Origin: Anaerovirgula multivorans
Lineage (GTDB): Bacteria; Bacillota; Clostridia; Peptostreptococcales; Natronincolaceae
Length of the DNA stretch: 64,000 bases
Direction: 5' to 3'
Assembly: GCF_900188145.1 (NCBI RefSeq)
Contig: NZ_FZOJ01000027.1
Location: forward strand, 1-64,000
The translations under genes and the position numbers were made by a program. The notes beneath the pieces are model-generated. The model was not told the DNA's origin and searched no databases. It worked only from the letters and a program-made list of their open reading frames with translations. This document shows positions 1 through 8,637 of the stretch, piece after piece (position 1 is the first letter of the stretch; the number at the start of each line of letters is the position of its first letter).

Positions 1-359
1 TATCGAGGTCTAGAGTTATTATAAACTCTAAATTCGATAGGCTTGATTATTTTTTGAGGATTTCAACTGAAATTTTCAATTTCCCGATATCCCCTTAAGT
101 TTGTTTAGTATAAATGAGCAAAATTTTTGATTGCCCAAGAAGAAGGAAAGTCGCGGTGGGTAGAGTTACTCCAAATTGAGCTATGGATTTTCAATCTTTT
201 CTCTCTACATTTTTTCTTTAAATTTATACGATAGGAAGCACGTATTCTTTGAAAAAAGGTTATCTTTTAGGAAAAACATCTGGATTTAGGCATAGCTGCT
301 CCCTCCCCACTGAAGAGGCTTGGGAATAAGGTATTCAGTTCATAAATCATTAAGTTGGT

Positions 360-870
360 GCTTCTGGTAATAAAGTACTCACCATCTGCAATTTACCTTT
401 CTTACATGTTGAACAAAGAGTTACATCTTTACCTAGAAGAAGACAGAGAATATCAATGGTTTTAAGTCCTTCAAATTTAGGTTTGTATAAAGGACTAAGG
501 GTCAGTTTCCTACACAATGTAAGCTTTGTTTTTTTTGTTGCGGTTGCCTAGTAATCCAAAGTGTCTAATTTTAACAAATCTCTTCGGGAGAATATGCATT
601 AAGAACCGACGGATAAATTCTACACCATCTAAGGTGATTAGCTTAGATTTATTGTTGTCACTGTAATCCTTAGGGGATGTAACAGACAAAATAGTATAAC
701 GATTTGTATTATGTTTAGCATGCTCTACCCTAACTCCCATAGTTTTACTGCAAATATCGCCAATTTTTAATTTAGCCACTTCGCTAAAGCGTAAGCCACT
801 ACCATAGATTTAAAGTTAAAATAGCCTTATGCTTAAAACCTGATAGAGGAAATATAGTTCTAGCGCCTAT
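360..870 (-). pseudogene. Remnant of tyrosine recombinase fused to IS91-type transposase tail
   Basis: The minus strand carries pieces of two mobile-element proteins. From about 820 down to 640 it reads YGSGLRFSEVAKLKIGD followed by VRVEHAKHNTNRYTILS, which matches the YxxGLRxSEVxxLKxxD and GKGxKDRYxxLS stretches of XerC/D-like tyrosine recombinases. Directly after this, about 645-515, it reads TLDGVEFIRRFLMHILPKRF and IRHFGLLGNRNK, typical of the C-terminal half of IS91-family (Y2) transposases. Farther on, near 380-420, a shifted frame reads LCSTCKKGKLQMVS, like the Cys-rich tail of such transposases. The catalytic residues of both proteins are absent and frames are broken, so this is a deletion-fused relic. 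The longest open piece is 510-779. Family calls rest on remembered motifs. Confidence 0.62.
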
Positions 871-1135
871 AATCATCAATCTTTTTCTATTTTACTAATC
901 TTCTAATTGCTAATTTTCGGTTGTATTTATCTAAGTTCTCATAACAAGATGATCTGTTAAGTCGCCTTTACGCCAAAAATCCGATAACAAAGCGATAACT
1001 GTATCAAGGTATATAAAACAATCAAGCAGGAGAAATTACAGCATCTATCCTCCTACTTGATTGTTTAGATCAATTTTTAAAAAAGAGTTTTCTTACATAA
1101 TCGGAATAAACCCACATAAAAAACGTAAAAATGTA

Positions 1136-1166
1136 TTGACTCTCACGTTCCGTGATAGTGTATTAT
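1136..1166 (+). promoter_or_regulatory. MerR-type promoter with 19-bp spacer and operator dyad
   Basis: A -35 box TTGACT (1136-1141) and a -10 box TATTAT (1161-1166) are separated by 19 bp instead of the usual 17. The spacer contains the perfect inverted repeat TCACG-ttc-CGTGA (1143-1155). Overlong spacers carrying a dyad are the signature of promoters activated by MerR-family proteins through DNA unwinding. The regulator gene starts about 95 bp downstream, so autoregulation is likely. Confidence 0.85.
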
Positions 1167-1261
1167 AAAAATAGAGTTATGCTTTATTGACAAAAGGCTC
1201 ACAGTCGGCGGAGTATTTGACAATATTGATATCTCTAAAAATAGATTAGGGAGGAATAGCG

Positions 1262-2137
1262 ATGAGGACTGTAAAACAGGTTTCTGAGTTAACCGGTGTA
1301 AGTGTCCGTACTTTGCAATACTATGATGAAATCGGTTTATTCAAGCCGAGTCAAGTTACTGAATCAGGCTATAGAATGTATGATGACGATGCCTTGGAAG
1401 TGTTACAGCAAATTATGTTTTTTAAGGAATTGGATTTTCCTTTGAAAGATATAAAGTCGGTAATGCAGAACCCTAAATTTGAGAAAAACAAGGCATTTGA
1501 AAATCAAAAGAAACTGATTCAGACCAAACGTGATAGACTCGATGGTTTATTGAATTTATTAGACAAACTTATAAAAGGAGAAAAATGTATGAGCTTCAAA
1601 GAATTTGATATGAGTGAATATTTTAATGCATTGGAGACGTTCAAAGAAAAGCACACCGATGAAATAATAAAGCATTGGAGTAGTGTGGATGAGTTTGATA
1701 AAATGACTGAAGATTTTAAATCTAAGGAAACCGAGATAGCCCAAATGGCTGTGACACAATATGGCAGTATAGAAAAGTATACCGAAGCTATGAAGAAAAA
1801 TCTTAGTAATTTTTCGGGTACAATGGAATCCCTCCATGCATTAAAAGATAATGCTGATGCTTATTTGCGTAAATCAAATGAAATAACGGAAAGACTTACT
1901 TCAGACTTAAATAAAGATACCGCTTCACAAGAAATCCAACAAATTGTGGATGAGCTGATTAAAACGGTCAACGAGGACAACAAAGCTGCACAGAATATTG
2001 ATATGGGAGACAACTATTGGGGTCTTATGTCGGATCTTTATTTATCCAACCCTGCATATATAGAAGTAACCGATAAGAAATATGGTAAGGGAGCCTCTGA
2101 ATTTATTGGTAAAGCGTTGAACGCATATTTGAGATAA
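1262..2137 (+). CDS. MerR-family regulator with TipAS-like drug-binding domain
   Basis: A 291-residue regulator. Residues 1-70 are a MerR winged helix (VKQVSELTGVSVRTLQYYDEIGL), followed by a dimerisation helix at about 75-108. Residues 115-291 are rich in helix and resemble the TipAS antibiotic-recognition domain of TipAL and Mta proteins, which sense peptide antibiotics or other bulky drugs. The ATG is preceded by a good ribosome site (GGGAGGAATAGCG). The promoter just upstream has the 19-bp spacer and dyad expected for its own binding. No efflux pump follows: the next gene is a dead cysteine desulfurase, so the original target may have been lost or lie elsewhere. An internal Met with a ribosome site near residue 110 (AAAAGGAGAAAAATG) could give a short ligand-binding form, as known for tipA. 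That is inference. Confidence 0.87.
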   Translation: MRTVKQVSELTGVSVRTLQYYDEIGLFKPSQVTESGYRMYDDDALEVLQQIMFFKELDFPLKDIKSVMQNPKFEKNKAFENQKKLIQTKRDRLDGLLNLLDKLIKGEKCMSFKEFDMSEYFNALETFKEKHTDEIIKHWSSVDEFDKMTEDFKSKETEIAQMAVTQYGSIEKYTEAMKKNLSNFSGTMESLHALKDNADAYLRKSNEITERLTSDLNKDTASQEIQQIVDELIKTVNEDNKAAQNIDMGDNYWGLMSDLYLSNPAYIEVTDKKYGKGASEFIGKALNAYLR

Positions 2138-2238
2138 GTCTGAGTAATCTATGTGTTTTTCGACAATTTAATTAAATGCATAGTTGGAAAATATAGAGGT
2201 AGGGAAATACCATGAATATGCATAATCAGGAGGATACC

Positions 2239-3507
2239 ATGATTTCTGCCTTCGAGACGAAAAAATGTTCTTCCGATCAATTTTGCCACCTAGAGGAAAA
2301 TCATATCAATAAGATGATGCAGCTGGCAAATCAATTATATAGAGAAAATTTAGATCCAGAGTTATTAGAACAATTTGTTGCCACCAAGGTAGAGGCAAAT
2401 GAAAAACAAGCAATCAAGGGGGCTTATAATAATAATCATCCAATCATGTCAAATCCATCTCAATCGCCTCAACAGTTTACCCATGAAACCTATAAGAGTA
2501 ATCAAATACCTCTGAATAAAATAGAAGGAGCTCCTTCTACAGAGGAAATTATTTTTACTCGTGGTACCACGGAGGCAATTAACTTGGTGGCGGAGAGCTT
2601 TGGGAAAATGAATATACATGAAGGGGATGAAATTATACTGACAATGATGGGGCATCATTCAAATATTGTTCCCTAGCAAAAGCTACAACAGGAAAAAAGA
2701 GCAATCATTAAAGTTATCCCCGTAAATGATCTTGGTGAAGTCTTATTGGATGAATATGCTAAACTTCTCACACCCCGTACCAAAATAGTAGCCATCACAC
2801 ATGTATCCAATGTCCTGGGAACAGTGAACCCTGTGGAAACTATGATTAAGGTGGCACATCAATATGGAGCATGTGTTTTGATTGATGGAGCACAGTCTGT
2901 ACCACATATTGGTGTTGATGTGAGAAAATTAGATGTGGACTTCTATGTTTTTTCTGGACATAAGGTTTATGGTCCCACGAGAATAGGTGTATTGTATGGG
3001 AAAAGAGCTTTATTAGAAGAAATGCCTCCTTGGCAAAGAGGTGGAGGTATGATAAAAGATGTAAACTTTAACCAAACAACTTATAATAGTTTACCCTATA
3101 AATTTGAGGCTGGCACAGGAAACATTGCAGATGCCATAGGGTTAGGAGCAGCTATAGAATATATACAAAGAATAGGGATTGATAGCATTGAAAGGCATGA
3201 AAGAAAACTAACTATCTACGCTATGGAAAAGCTATACCAAATACCTGGTGTGCATATTATTGGAACAGCTCCCAATAAAACAAGTGTAATTTCATTTGTA
3301 ATAGACAGAGTACATCCAGAAAGTGTAGGTTAATATCTAAATCAAGAAGGAATTGCAGTTCCAGCAGGTCACCATTGTGCCCAGCCTGTTTTGCATAGAT
3401 TTGGCCTAACCAGTTCAGTCCGTACATCCTTAGGCGTTTATAATACGATGGAAGAAATTGACCATTTAGCTAACACAGTTCTTAAAATAGCAAAATATTA
3501 CAATTAG
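2239..3507 (+). pseudogene. Cysteine desulfurase (SufS/class V aminotransferase), inactivated
   Basis: One continuous frame encodes a SufS-like PLP enzyme but is broken by two stops: TAG at 2674-2676, where relatives have Trp in NIVPWQ, and TAA at 3331-3333. Recognisable parts are [24 protein letters not shown], the PLP-lysine segment FSGHKVYGP, and the catalytic Cys loop GHHCAQP. The N-terminal section looks shortened: the usual YLDNAATT and NVHRGAH motifs are missing and the sequence jumps into [10 protein letters not shown], implying an in-frame internal deletion. The frame is otherwise preserved, so decay is recent. The start chosen is ATG 2239 after CAGGAGGATACC; an upstream in-frame ATG is at 2212. 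Its normal role would be to release sulfur from cysteine for Fe-S cluster assembly. Confidence 0.88.
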
Positions 3508-4152
3508 TGGAGTGAAATTGATGAATAGGCTAAAACCTTAAAACCATTCTGCTTATTTAGATTTACAGCTGTAGAGCTAATTAGTGGAAGAAGATTTATA
3601 TTCTTTCCCGTATTTGTTGGTCCTACCTCAATTGCAGGCTGGCAACACACTCGCCGAGTATGGAACTTTGTTGGTGTATACTTAAGGGCAATTAGATCCT
3701 TTAGGTGTTAAGAGCTCTTAGAAATTTAGTATAGATTACAAATAAAAGGACAGGTACATTGATTGAAAAGTCAATCTATCTGTCCATCTGATTCGATTAT
3801 CTTATGCAAAGCCCCTCTTGGAATCAAGTAGATAAAACTTTTCCCATTGGATCTTATTATGCTCCTACGAAGTCGTCTATTTCATTTCAAGTGTTTGTAT
3901 TAATGCGTAATTATCCCCCCTAGAGGGCAAAAACCTTTATAAAATATGTTTCCCTATACCACTAAAGCACACTTATCCTTGAGGCATTTATTATGATAAA
4001 AACTCTATATGCCTTTAAATTTAAGGATTATGACCTCTCTATCAACACAACACACTCCACATGGCTCAGCCGCTGAAAAAAGCAGTGACAGGTATTCGAG
4101 GTTGCCTTTCTTGACAGACAGGTTGGTCTTGACCATAGTGCATACCGTGCGG
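3508..4152. other. Gene-free stretch with decayed coding remnants and a hairpin
   Basis: No intact gene is visible. From about 3521 to 3720 the plus strand reads like a decayed protein (LVEEDLYSFPYLLVLPQLQA, then NTLAEYGTLLVYT) interrupted by at least five stops; I do not recognise the family. A hairpin with GGACAG/CTGTCC outer and ATTGA/TCAAT inner arms lies at 3748-3785 and could end transcription of the dead desulfurase gene. On the minus strand, 4005-4136 is a 43-codon open frame with no relatives that I recognise. It is more G+C-rich than its surroundings and is probably not a gene. Confidence 0.4.
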
Positions 4153-4629
4153 CTAAAGTATAAACTCTGTATCTGTTAGTTTACTCTCATGAATGTATTC
4201 AGAATAGCTGCTCCATTTGTATTTATCTATTTCTGTTACTATCTTTACTCTAATTGGATTTTGATGAATATATCGTATCAGCGATAACAAATATTCATCC
4301 TTCCCGACTGGCTAACTTTTAAATCTGTTTGCAATTAATGCACCACTTCTTGAATATTTTCTGTTAAACCAACCTGCATATCTGGTAAGTAATCTCTTCA
4401 TAATTACCGTGATATCCCCTATATTGTATTCTTTTAAAAGAATGTGTACATGATTGGTCATTAAGTAGAATGCATAAATCTCAAATAGCATCTCCTTCTT
4501 AAGCCTTTGTATAATATCCTTTATTTTAATGAAATCTTCTTCTTCTTCAAAAATATTATGTCTGTTCATTCCTCTAAAAACAATATGATACAATCCGCTT
4601 TGGCTATATTGACGTGCTTGTCTGCTCAT
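4153..4629 (-). pseudogene. Y1 (HUH) RAYT-like transposase, nonsense mutation
   Basis: The first 105 codons (4629-4312) encode a REP-associated tyrosine transposase-like protein: GLYHIVFRGMNRHNIF, then the HUH metal-binding motif in LMTNHVHILLKE, then RYAGWFNRKYSRSGALIANRFKS. A TAG at 4314-4312 interrupts it. The same frame continues with PVGKDEYLLSLIRYIHQNPI and KYKWSSYSEYI, which is the normal C-terminal region of the family, up to a stop at 4155-4153. A single GAG-to-TAG change would explain the break. The truncated product lacks the C-terminal helix region and is probably inactive. It sits directly beside the broken end of a creatininase gene, so it or a related event may have caused that truncation. 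Confidence 0.85.
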
Positions 4630-4653
4630 TTTTAATCACTCAACCAGATTGTA

Positions 4654-5019
4654 TCATGTATATTTTAAAGTATCAATGATGATTGTTGTCACTTTTGTCA
4701 TTTTTTTAAATCCCGTATGATAAACACATCTAATAATATCTTTTATAATACCAATCAATCCAGTCTGTTTTATTGAAACTGAACTTTTAAACTTTAAGTG
4801 ATGGTAAGAAAACCCATAATTAACCGATGGCATCATATATACTTTTCTCTTGCATTTTCCGGCAGCTTCTTCTGCAACAGCTTGCCCAATATATTCATCA
4901 GTTCCAGTAGGCAAATGCAGTGCATGTTGCTCTAAAGAAGAAACTATAATGAGGGCTATGTCTTCCTCTTGAATATTAGCAAAGTCCGAGGACAGGCACT
5001 CGTTCCATTTAATTACCAT
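4654..5019 (-). pseudogene. Creatininase-family amidohydrolase, N-terminal half only
   Basis: The start is ATG 5019 behind GGGGAGGCAATAACT, and overlaps the end of the upstream PLP-enzyme gene by a few codons of context. Residues such as SSLEQHALHLPTGTDEYIG and MPSVNYGFSYHHLKF match creatininase/amidase-family metal enzymes (the usual E-Q-H-G-x-H-L-P and N-G-S-E-H motifs are only partly kept). Family members are about 240-260 residues; this frame stops after 121. The homology ends near GFKK, where the family continues with a conserved NGHGGN motif that is absent here. The rest of the gene is not found downstream, where a RAYT transposase begins. It was probably the last gene of the catabolic operon, acting on an amide or cyclic substrate. 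Confidence 0.72.
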
Positions 5020-5038
5020 AGTTATTGCCTCCCCATAA

Positions 5039-6256
5039 TCAATTCGATTCATCTAAATATTCTTCAGGATCTGATATCAGGGGAATATCAATATTATTAG
5101 GCAAATATGCAGTACTATCCTTAAGTCCATGGCCTGTAAGCAAACAGATCACCGTACTGTCTTTATCAATTGCTTCCTGTTCAATCATCTTTTTTAGCCC
5201 TGCATATGCACTTGCAGAAGCAGGCTCAACATAGATTCCTTCTTTTTGTGCAAGTTCAATACCTGCAGAAATAATTTGGTCATCCGTCACAGTTACAGCA
5301 TAGCCACCTGAGTTTTTTATAGCTTCAACAGTAATTTCGCCGTCCTGCTCATAACCTATTAGCGGATCACAGATTGCAGAAGCTATTGTAGTAGGATTTA
5401 GGCAAGACTTAACCGCAGAACTATAGATCCATGCGCTAGCGATAGGCGCACATCCCTCTGCCTGAACAGCTATAAGCCTAGGTATTCTATCGATTACTTC
5501 CATTTGTTTTAGTTCACTAAAGCCTTTGTAGATACCATAAAGGATGGGTCCAGCACCTACGGGGATAATGATATAATCCGGCACCTCTCCAAGCTGCACA
5601 AAAATCTCATAGGATATAACTTTATCCCCTTCTATGCCATAGGGATTAAGGAAGGTTGTGGTGATGTTCATGACCTTATCCTTTTGAGCTTCTTGGAGAG
5701 CAGCATCATAACTTTTAGAAAAGTTCCCTTTAACCCGCATCACCTTTCCTCCATAGGTAATAGCCTGAGCTACTTTTGATGGGGGAGTTGTCTCTGGAAC
5801 GAATATGAGATTATGAACTTCTCCCAATGATGCGTACAATGCAGTAGAAGCACCCCCATTTCCTGATGAAGAAACTACTACAGTATGGCAATTAAACTCC
5901 TTAGCCATTGAAATACACATTGATACAGGCCTATCCTTAAAGGAACCCGTAGGGTTTCTACTTTCGTCCTTAAAAAGGAGCCTTTTTACCCCAATCTTAT
6001 TATTCCCTCTTCGGCTCTCAATCAAGGGTGTTCCACCCTCGTTATTGGATACTATATTTTTATGGCTTAAAGGAGGAAGTACCTCCTTATAGTCCCACAT
6101 TTTATCAAATTTGTTATGTTTACTTAAGGAAAACCTTTTTAAATATTCCTTATCATATTCAACGATAAGAATACCGCCACACTCTGTGCACAACGAATGA
6201 TTATCGAGTTCAAACGTGCTAGAACACTCATGACATTTCAAAATGCATGTCTCCAT
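5039..6256 (-). CDS. Threonine synthase-like PLP enzyme with zinc ribbon
   Basis: A 405-residue fold-II (Trp synthase beta family) PLP enzyme. The N-terminus has a zinc ribbon (CHEC near residue 9 and CTEC near 23). The PLP lysine lies in NPTGSFKDRP (about residue 106), and the phosphate-binding glycine loop is SSSGNGG. Length and layout match threonine synthase, but the gene is not with homoserine genes. It sits last but one in an operon with a D-amino-acid enzyme, an M20 hydrolase, a TRAP transporter, RidA and a DauR-like regulator. That suggests a catabolic beta-elimination or dehydratase role on a serine- or threonine-like substrate rather than threonine biosynthesis. The start has a weak ribosome site (AAGGAGTATATACAAT). 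The function beyond the family is inferred. Confidence 0.8.
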   Translation of the reverse strand: METCILKCHECSSTFELDNHSLCTECGGILIVEYDKEYLKRFSLSKHNKFDKMWDYKEVLPPLSHKNIVSNNEGGTPLIESRRGNNKIGVKRLLFKDESRNPTGSFKDRPVSMCISMAKEFNCHTVVVSSSGNGGASTALYASLGEVHNLIFVPETTPPSKVAQAITYGGKVMRVKGNFSKSYDAALQEAQKDKVMNITTTFLNPYGIEGDKVISYEIFVQLGEVPDYIIIPVGAGPILYGIYKGFSELKQMEVIDRIPRLIAVQAEGCAPIASAWIYSSAVKSCLNPTTIASAICDPLIGYEQDGEITVEAIKNSGGYAVTVTDDQIISAGIELAQKEGIYVEPASASAYAGLKKMIEQEAIDKDSTVICLLTGHGLKDSTAYLPNNIDIPLISDPEEYLDESN

Positions 6257-6270
6257 ATTGTATATACTCC

Positions 6271-7359
6271 TTAAATATTTTTTCCTCTTGCATCTACAGG
6301 AATACTAACTTCTACCTCACCATCTCTAACACCATATACTGTGTCATTTAGGTTTGGAATAACACAAGCATGGTTTGGTATAATCTCTATCACATCTCCT
6401 ACTTTTAGATCGTTTGGCTCCTCTGAAATCATAAAACCATGTTCTTCATTGAGCTTATATATAGTAATTTCAGGGTGATCTACAACATATCCATATCCTT
6501 TAGTAAAAGAACCTGTATCACTTGTCAAGGTTTTTGTACCTGCATCTATTATTGCTGTATACTTATCAGGCTTACTTACTACCGTTGATAAAATTCTTAA
6601 AGCACAATCCTCTTCTTTAACTAAACCTGGCCATAATGTCGACCCATCATTAAATATGTAGTTTCCTGCTCTTACCTCTGTAACTCCTTCAAGATACTTT
6701 GCCATTCTTGCAGAGTATGAAGAACCGGTACTAAGTATTGTAATATTGAATCCGTTATCATTTAATAGTTTCTGTGTCTCAAGAAGCTCTTTGCTTTCCA
6801 TTTTGGTTTTTTCTATAATACCTTTTTCTGTGTTTTCACCATAAATTGTTCCACCATAGTATAGCAATCCGCATATATCAAGTCCAGAAAGATCTTTCAC
6901 TTTCTTTGCAAACTCTAAAGTCGGCTCTCCTGGCATAATACCTCCACGGTTAATTCCACCATCAACTTCAATAAGGGTTTTAAGCTTTTTCCCCATTCTA
7001 ACCCCAAGTTCTGAAAGACCTATAGCACCTTCAATACTATTTATCATATTCATAATATCTGCTCTATCAATCAAAGCTCCAAGCCTTTCAAGCTTAGCCT
7101 TACCAATAGTAGGAAAAGCTATAAGAATATCTTTAATCCCATGCTCAACCATTACCTCTGCTTCAGTCAATTTTGCACAGGTAATTCCTACGCATCCTCT
7201 TCGAAGCTGCTCTTGAGCAAAATAAATACTTTTATGCGCTTTTATATGGGGACGATGCTTTATATTGTACTGTTTGTTGAGTTCCACCATATTTTCAATA
7301 TTCCGTTCAACAATATCAAGATCAATGATAACCGCTGGTGTAAGCAATTCATTATACAT
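6271..7359 (-). CDS. D-serine dehydratase/D-threonine aldolase-like fold-III PLP enzyme
   Basis: A 362-residue alanine-racemase-fold protein of the DSD1/D-threonine aldolase type. The PLP lysine is in the segment RPHIKAHKS near residue 40. The C-terminal domain has PNHACVIPN (about residue 330), where His and Cys are the zinc ligands seen in eukaryotic-type D-serine dehydratase; D-threonine aldolases have His-x-Asp. GGTIYG, STGSS and RAGNYIF are family-typical. The HxC pair hints at dehydratase chemistry, which would produce aminoacrylate or aminocrotonate from D-serine or D-threonine, matching the RidA gene in the same operon. Only 14 bp separates it from the threonine-synthase-like gene, so the two are co-expressed. 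Substrate assignment is inference. Confidence 0.82.
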   Translation of the reverse strand: MYNELLTPAVIIDLDIVERNIENMVELNKQYNIKHRPHIKAHKSIYFAQEQLRRGCVGITCAKLTEAEVMVEHGIKDILIAFPTIGKAKLERLGALIDRADIMNMINSIEGAIGLSELGVRMGKKLKTLIEVDGGINRGGIMPGEPTLEFAKKVKDLSGLDICGLLYYGGTIYGENTEKGIIEKTKMESKELLETQKLLNDNGFNITILSTGSSYSARMAKYLEGVTEVRAGNYIFNDGSTLWPGLVKEEDCALRILSTVVSKPDKYTAIIDAGTKTLTSDTGSFTKGYGYVVDHPEITIYKLNEEHGFMISEEPNDLKVGDVIEIIPNHACVIPNLNDTVYGVRDGEVEVSIPVDARGKNI

Positions 7360-7397
7360 TTACAAAACCTCCATATATTTATAATAATATGTACAGT

Positions 7398-8558
7398 TTA
7401 TCTAAGGATCACTTTTATCATCTCTTCATAAAAGGATGTTGCCATATTTAGTTGTTCAATTTCAACATACTCATCAACAATATGAGCTTGTTTAATACTG
7501 CCAGGCCCTACAATAATGGTCTCAATACCATTTTGGGTAAAAAGAGTCTGTTCACAGGTTGCTGTAAATTCACATATCTTCGGCTCTTTTCCAAAACAAC
7601 TTTTATAAGCCTCCACTGATAACCTTGTAATTTCCGAATCGATAGGAACTTCACCTGCACCTAAATAAATATAAGGCTCTATCGTATACTTGAACTCACT
7701 GTCTTCACGCTCTAATTTCTTTAGTATTTCAGCTAGCTCTTCCATTACACTTTCTTTTGTATCTGAAGGAATAATCCTTCGATCAATCTTAATTTCACAG
7801 TAATTTGGTATTATGTTATCCTTTTCTCCACCTTCTATCATGACTGTAGCAATCGTTGGACTAGGAAGAATAGGATGATGAATTTGACTTAATCTTTGAT
7901 TGTATTTTTCTATAGCAGCTAAGACCTTTCCCATCTTATTTATTGCATTGATACCATTGGCAGGATTGCTGGAATGACAACTCTTACCAAACAACTTAAT
8001 CGTATATCTGGCAGTACCGCGATGGGCAATATTGATATCCATTGAAGTGGGCTCACCAACGATTACATAGTCTGCCTCAGATATTTCCTCAAGAGGTAAT
8101 ATGGAAAGTGTCCCTTTATTATGCAGTTCTTCATCTGCTACAAAGGAAAGTATCAATTGACCACTGCTAAAATCAAAATCTGCATCTATAAGCTTTTTTG
8201 CAGCAGTTATCATTGAAGCAATACCACCTTTCATATCGGCTGCACCTCTTCCATATATTTTACCATCAATAACCTGTGCATTGAAAGGATCCGTTGTCCA
8301 CTTTGTGTTAGCCGGCACTACATCAAGATGACCGTTAAACACAAGCTTTTTCCCTTTAGGATTACCTATTGCGGCTACGACGCTACCCCTATTCTCTCCA
8401 CAGCTTATAAGTTTGTTTTCAAAACCCATTTCTCCAAGGATTTCTGCAACTCTTTCTGCCAGAGGCCCTTCGTTTCCTGGGATATTAACCGTATTATAGG
8501 ATATTAGGTCTCTCAAAAGGTCTATTGTATATTGTTCATAGTTATTCAGATTTCTCAC
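7398..8558 (-). CDS. M20 metallopeptidase (ArgE/DapE family)
   Basis: A 386-residue M20A zinc hydrolase. The first metal motif is FNGHLDVVPA (His about residue 76), the bridging Asp is in GRGAADMKGG (about 109), the catalytic pair is in ADEELHNKG (about 144), and GEPTSMDI and a C-terminal HIVDEYVEI follow. Family members remove acyl groups from N-acyl amino acids (ArgE, DapE, aminoacylases) or split dipeptides. In this operon it could free an amino acid from an N-acylated form taken up by the TRAP system; the exact substrate cannot be read from sequence. The start ATG follows GGTTAAGAAGGTGAGAA. Confidence 0.85.
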   Translation of the reverse strand: MRNLNNYEQYTIDLLRDLISYNTVNIPGNEGPLAERVAEILGEMGFENKLISCGENRGSVVAAIGNPKGKKLVFNGHLDVVPANTKWTTDPFNAQVIDGKIYGRGAADMKGGIASMITAAKKLIDADFDFSSGQLILSFVADEELHNKGTLSILPLEEISEADYVIVGEPTSMDINIAHRGTARYTIKLFGKSCHSSNPANGINAINKMGKVLAAIEKYNQRLSQIHHPILPSPTIATVMIEGGEKDNIIPNYCEIKIDRRIIPSDTKESVMEELAEILKKLEREDSEFKYTIEPYIYLGAGEVPIDSEITRLSVEAYKSCFGKEPKICEFTATCEQTLFTQNGIETIIVGPGSIKQAHIVDEYVEIEQLNMATSFYEEMIKVILR

Positions 8559-8637
8559 CTTCTTAACCGTTTGGTATATTGTTCTAAAACATGTTTATAC
8601 TAAAGCTATGGGAATATAAAAATTGTTCAATTATTTT

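Noticed and set aside
1-300. The palindrome near position 10-40 as an IS91 terminus
   Set aside because: It forms a hairpin (AGAGTT/AACTCT) but I could not connect it with the transposase remnant or a target motif.
4005-4136. A 43-codon frame on the minus strand beyond the RAYT pseudogene
   Set aside because: No ribosome site, no recognisable homology and atypical composition; too weak to call a gene.
5039-6256. Annotation as biosynthetic threonine synthase (thrC)
   Set aside because: The sequence family fits, but the operon is catabolic (TRAP, RidA, D-amino-acid enzyme, DauR-like regulator) and no homoserine-pathway genes are nearby.
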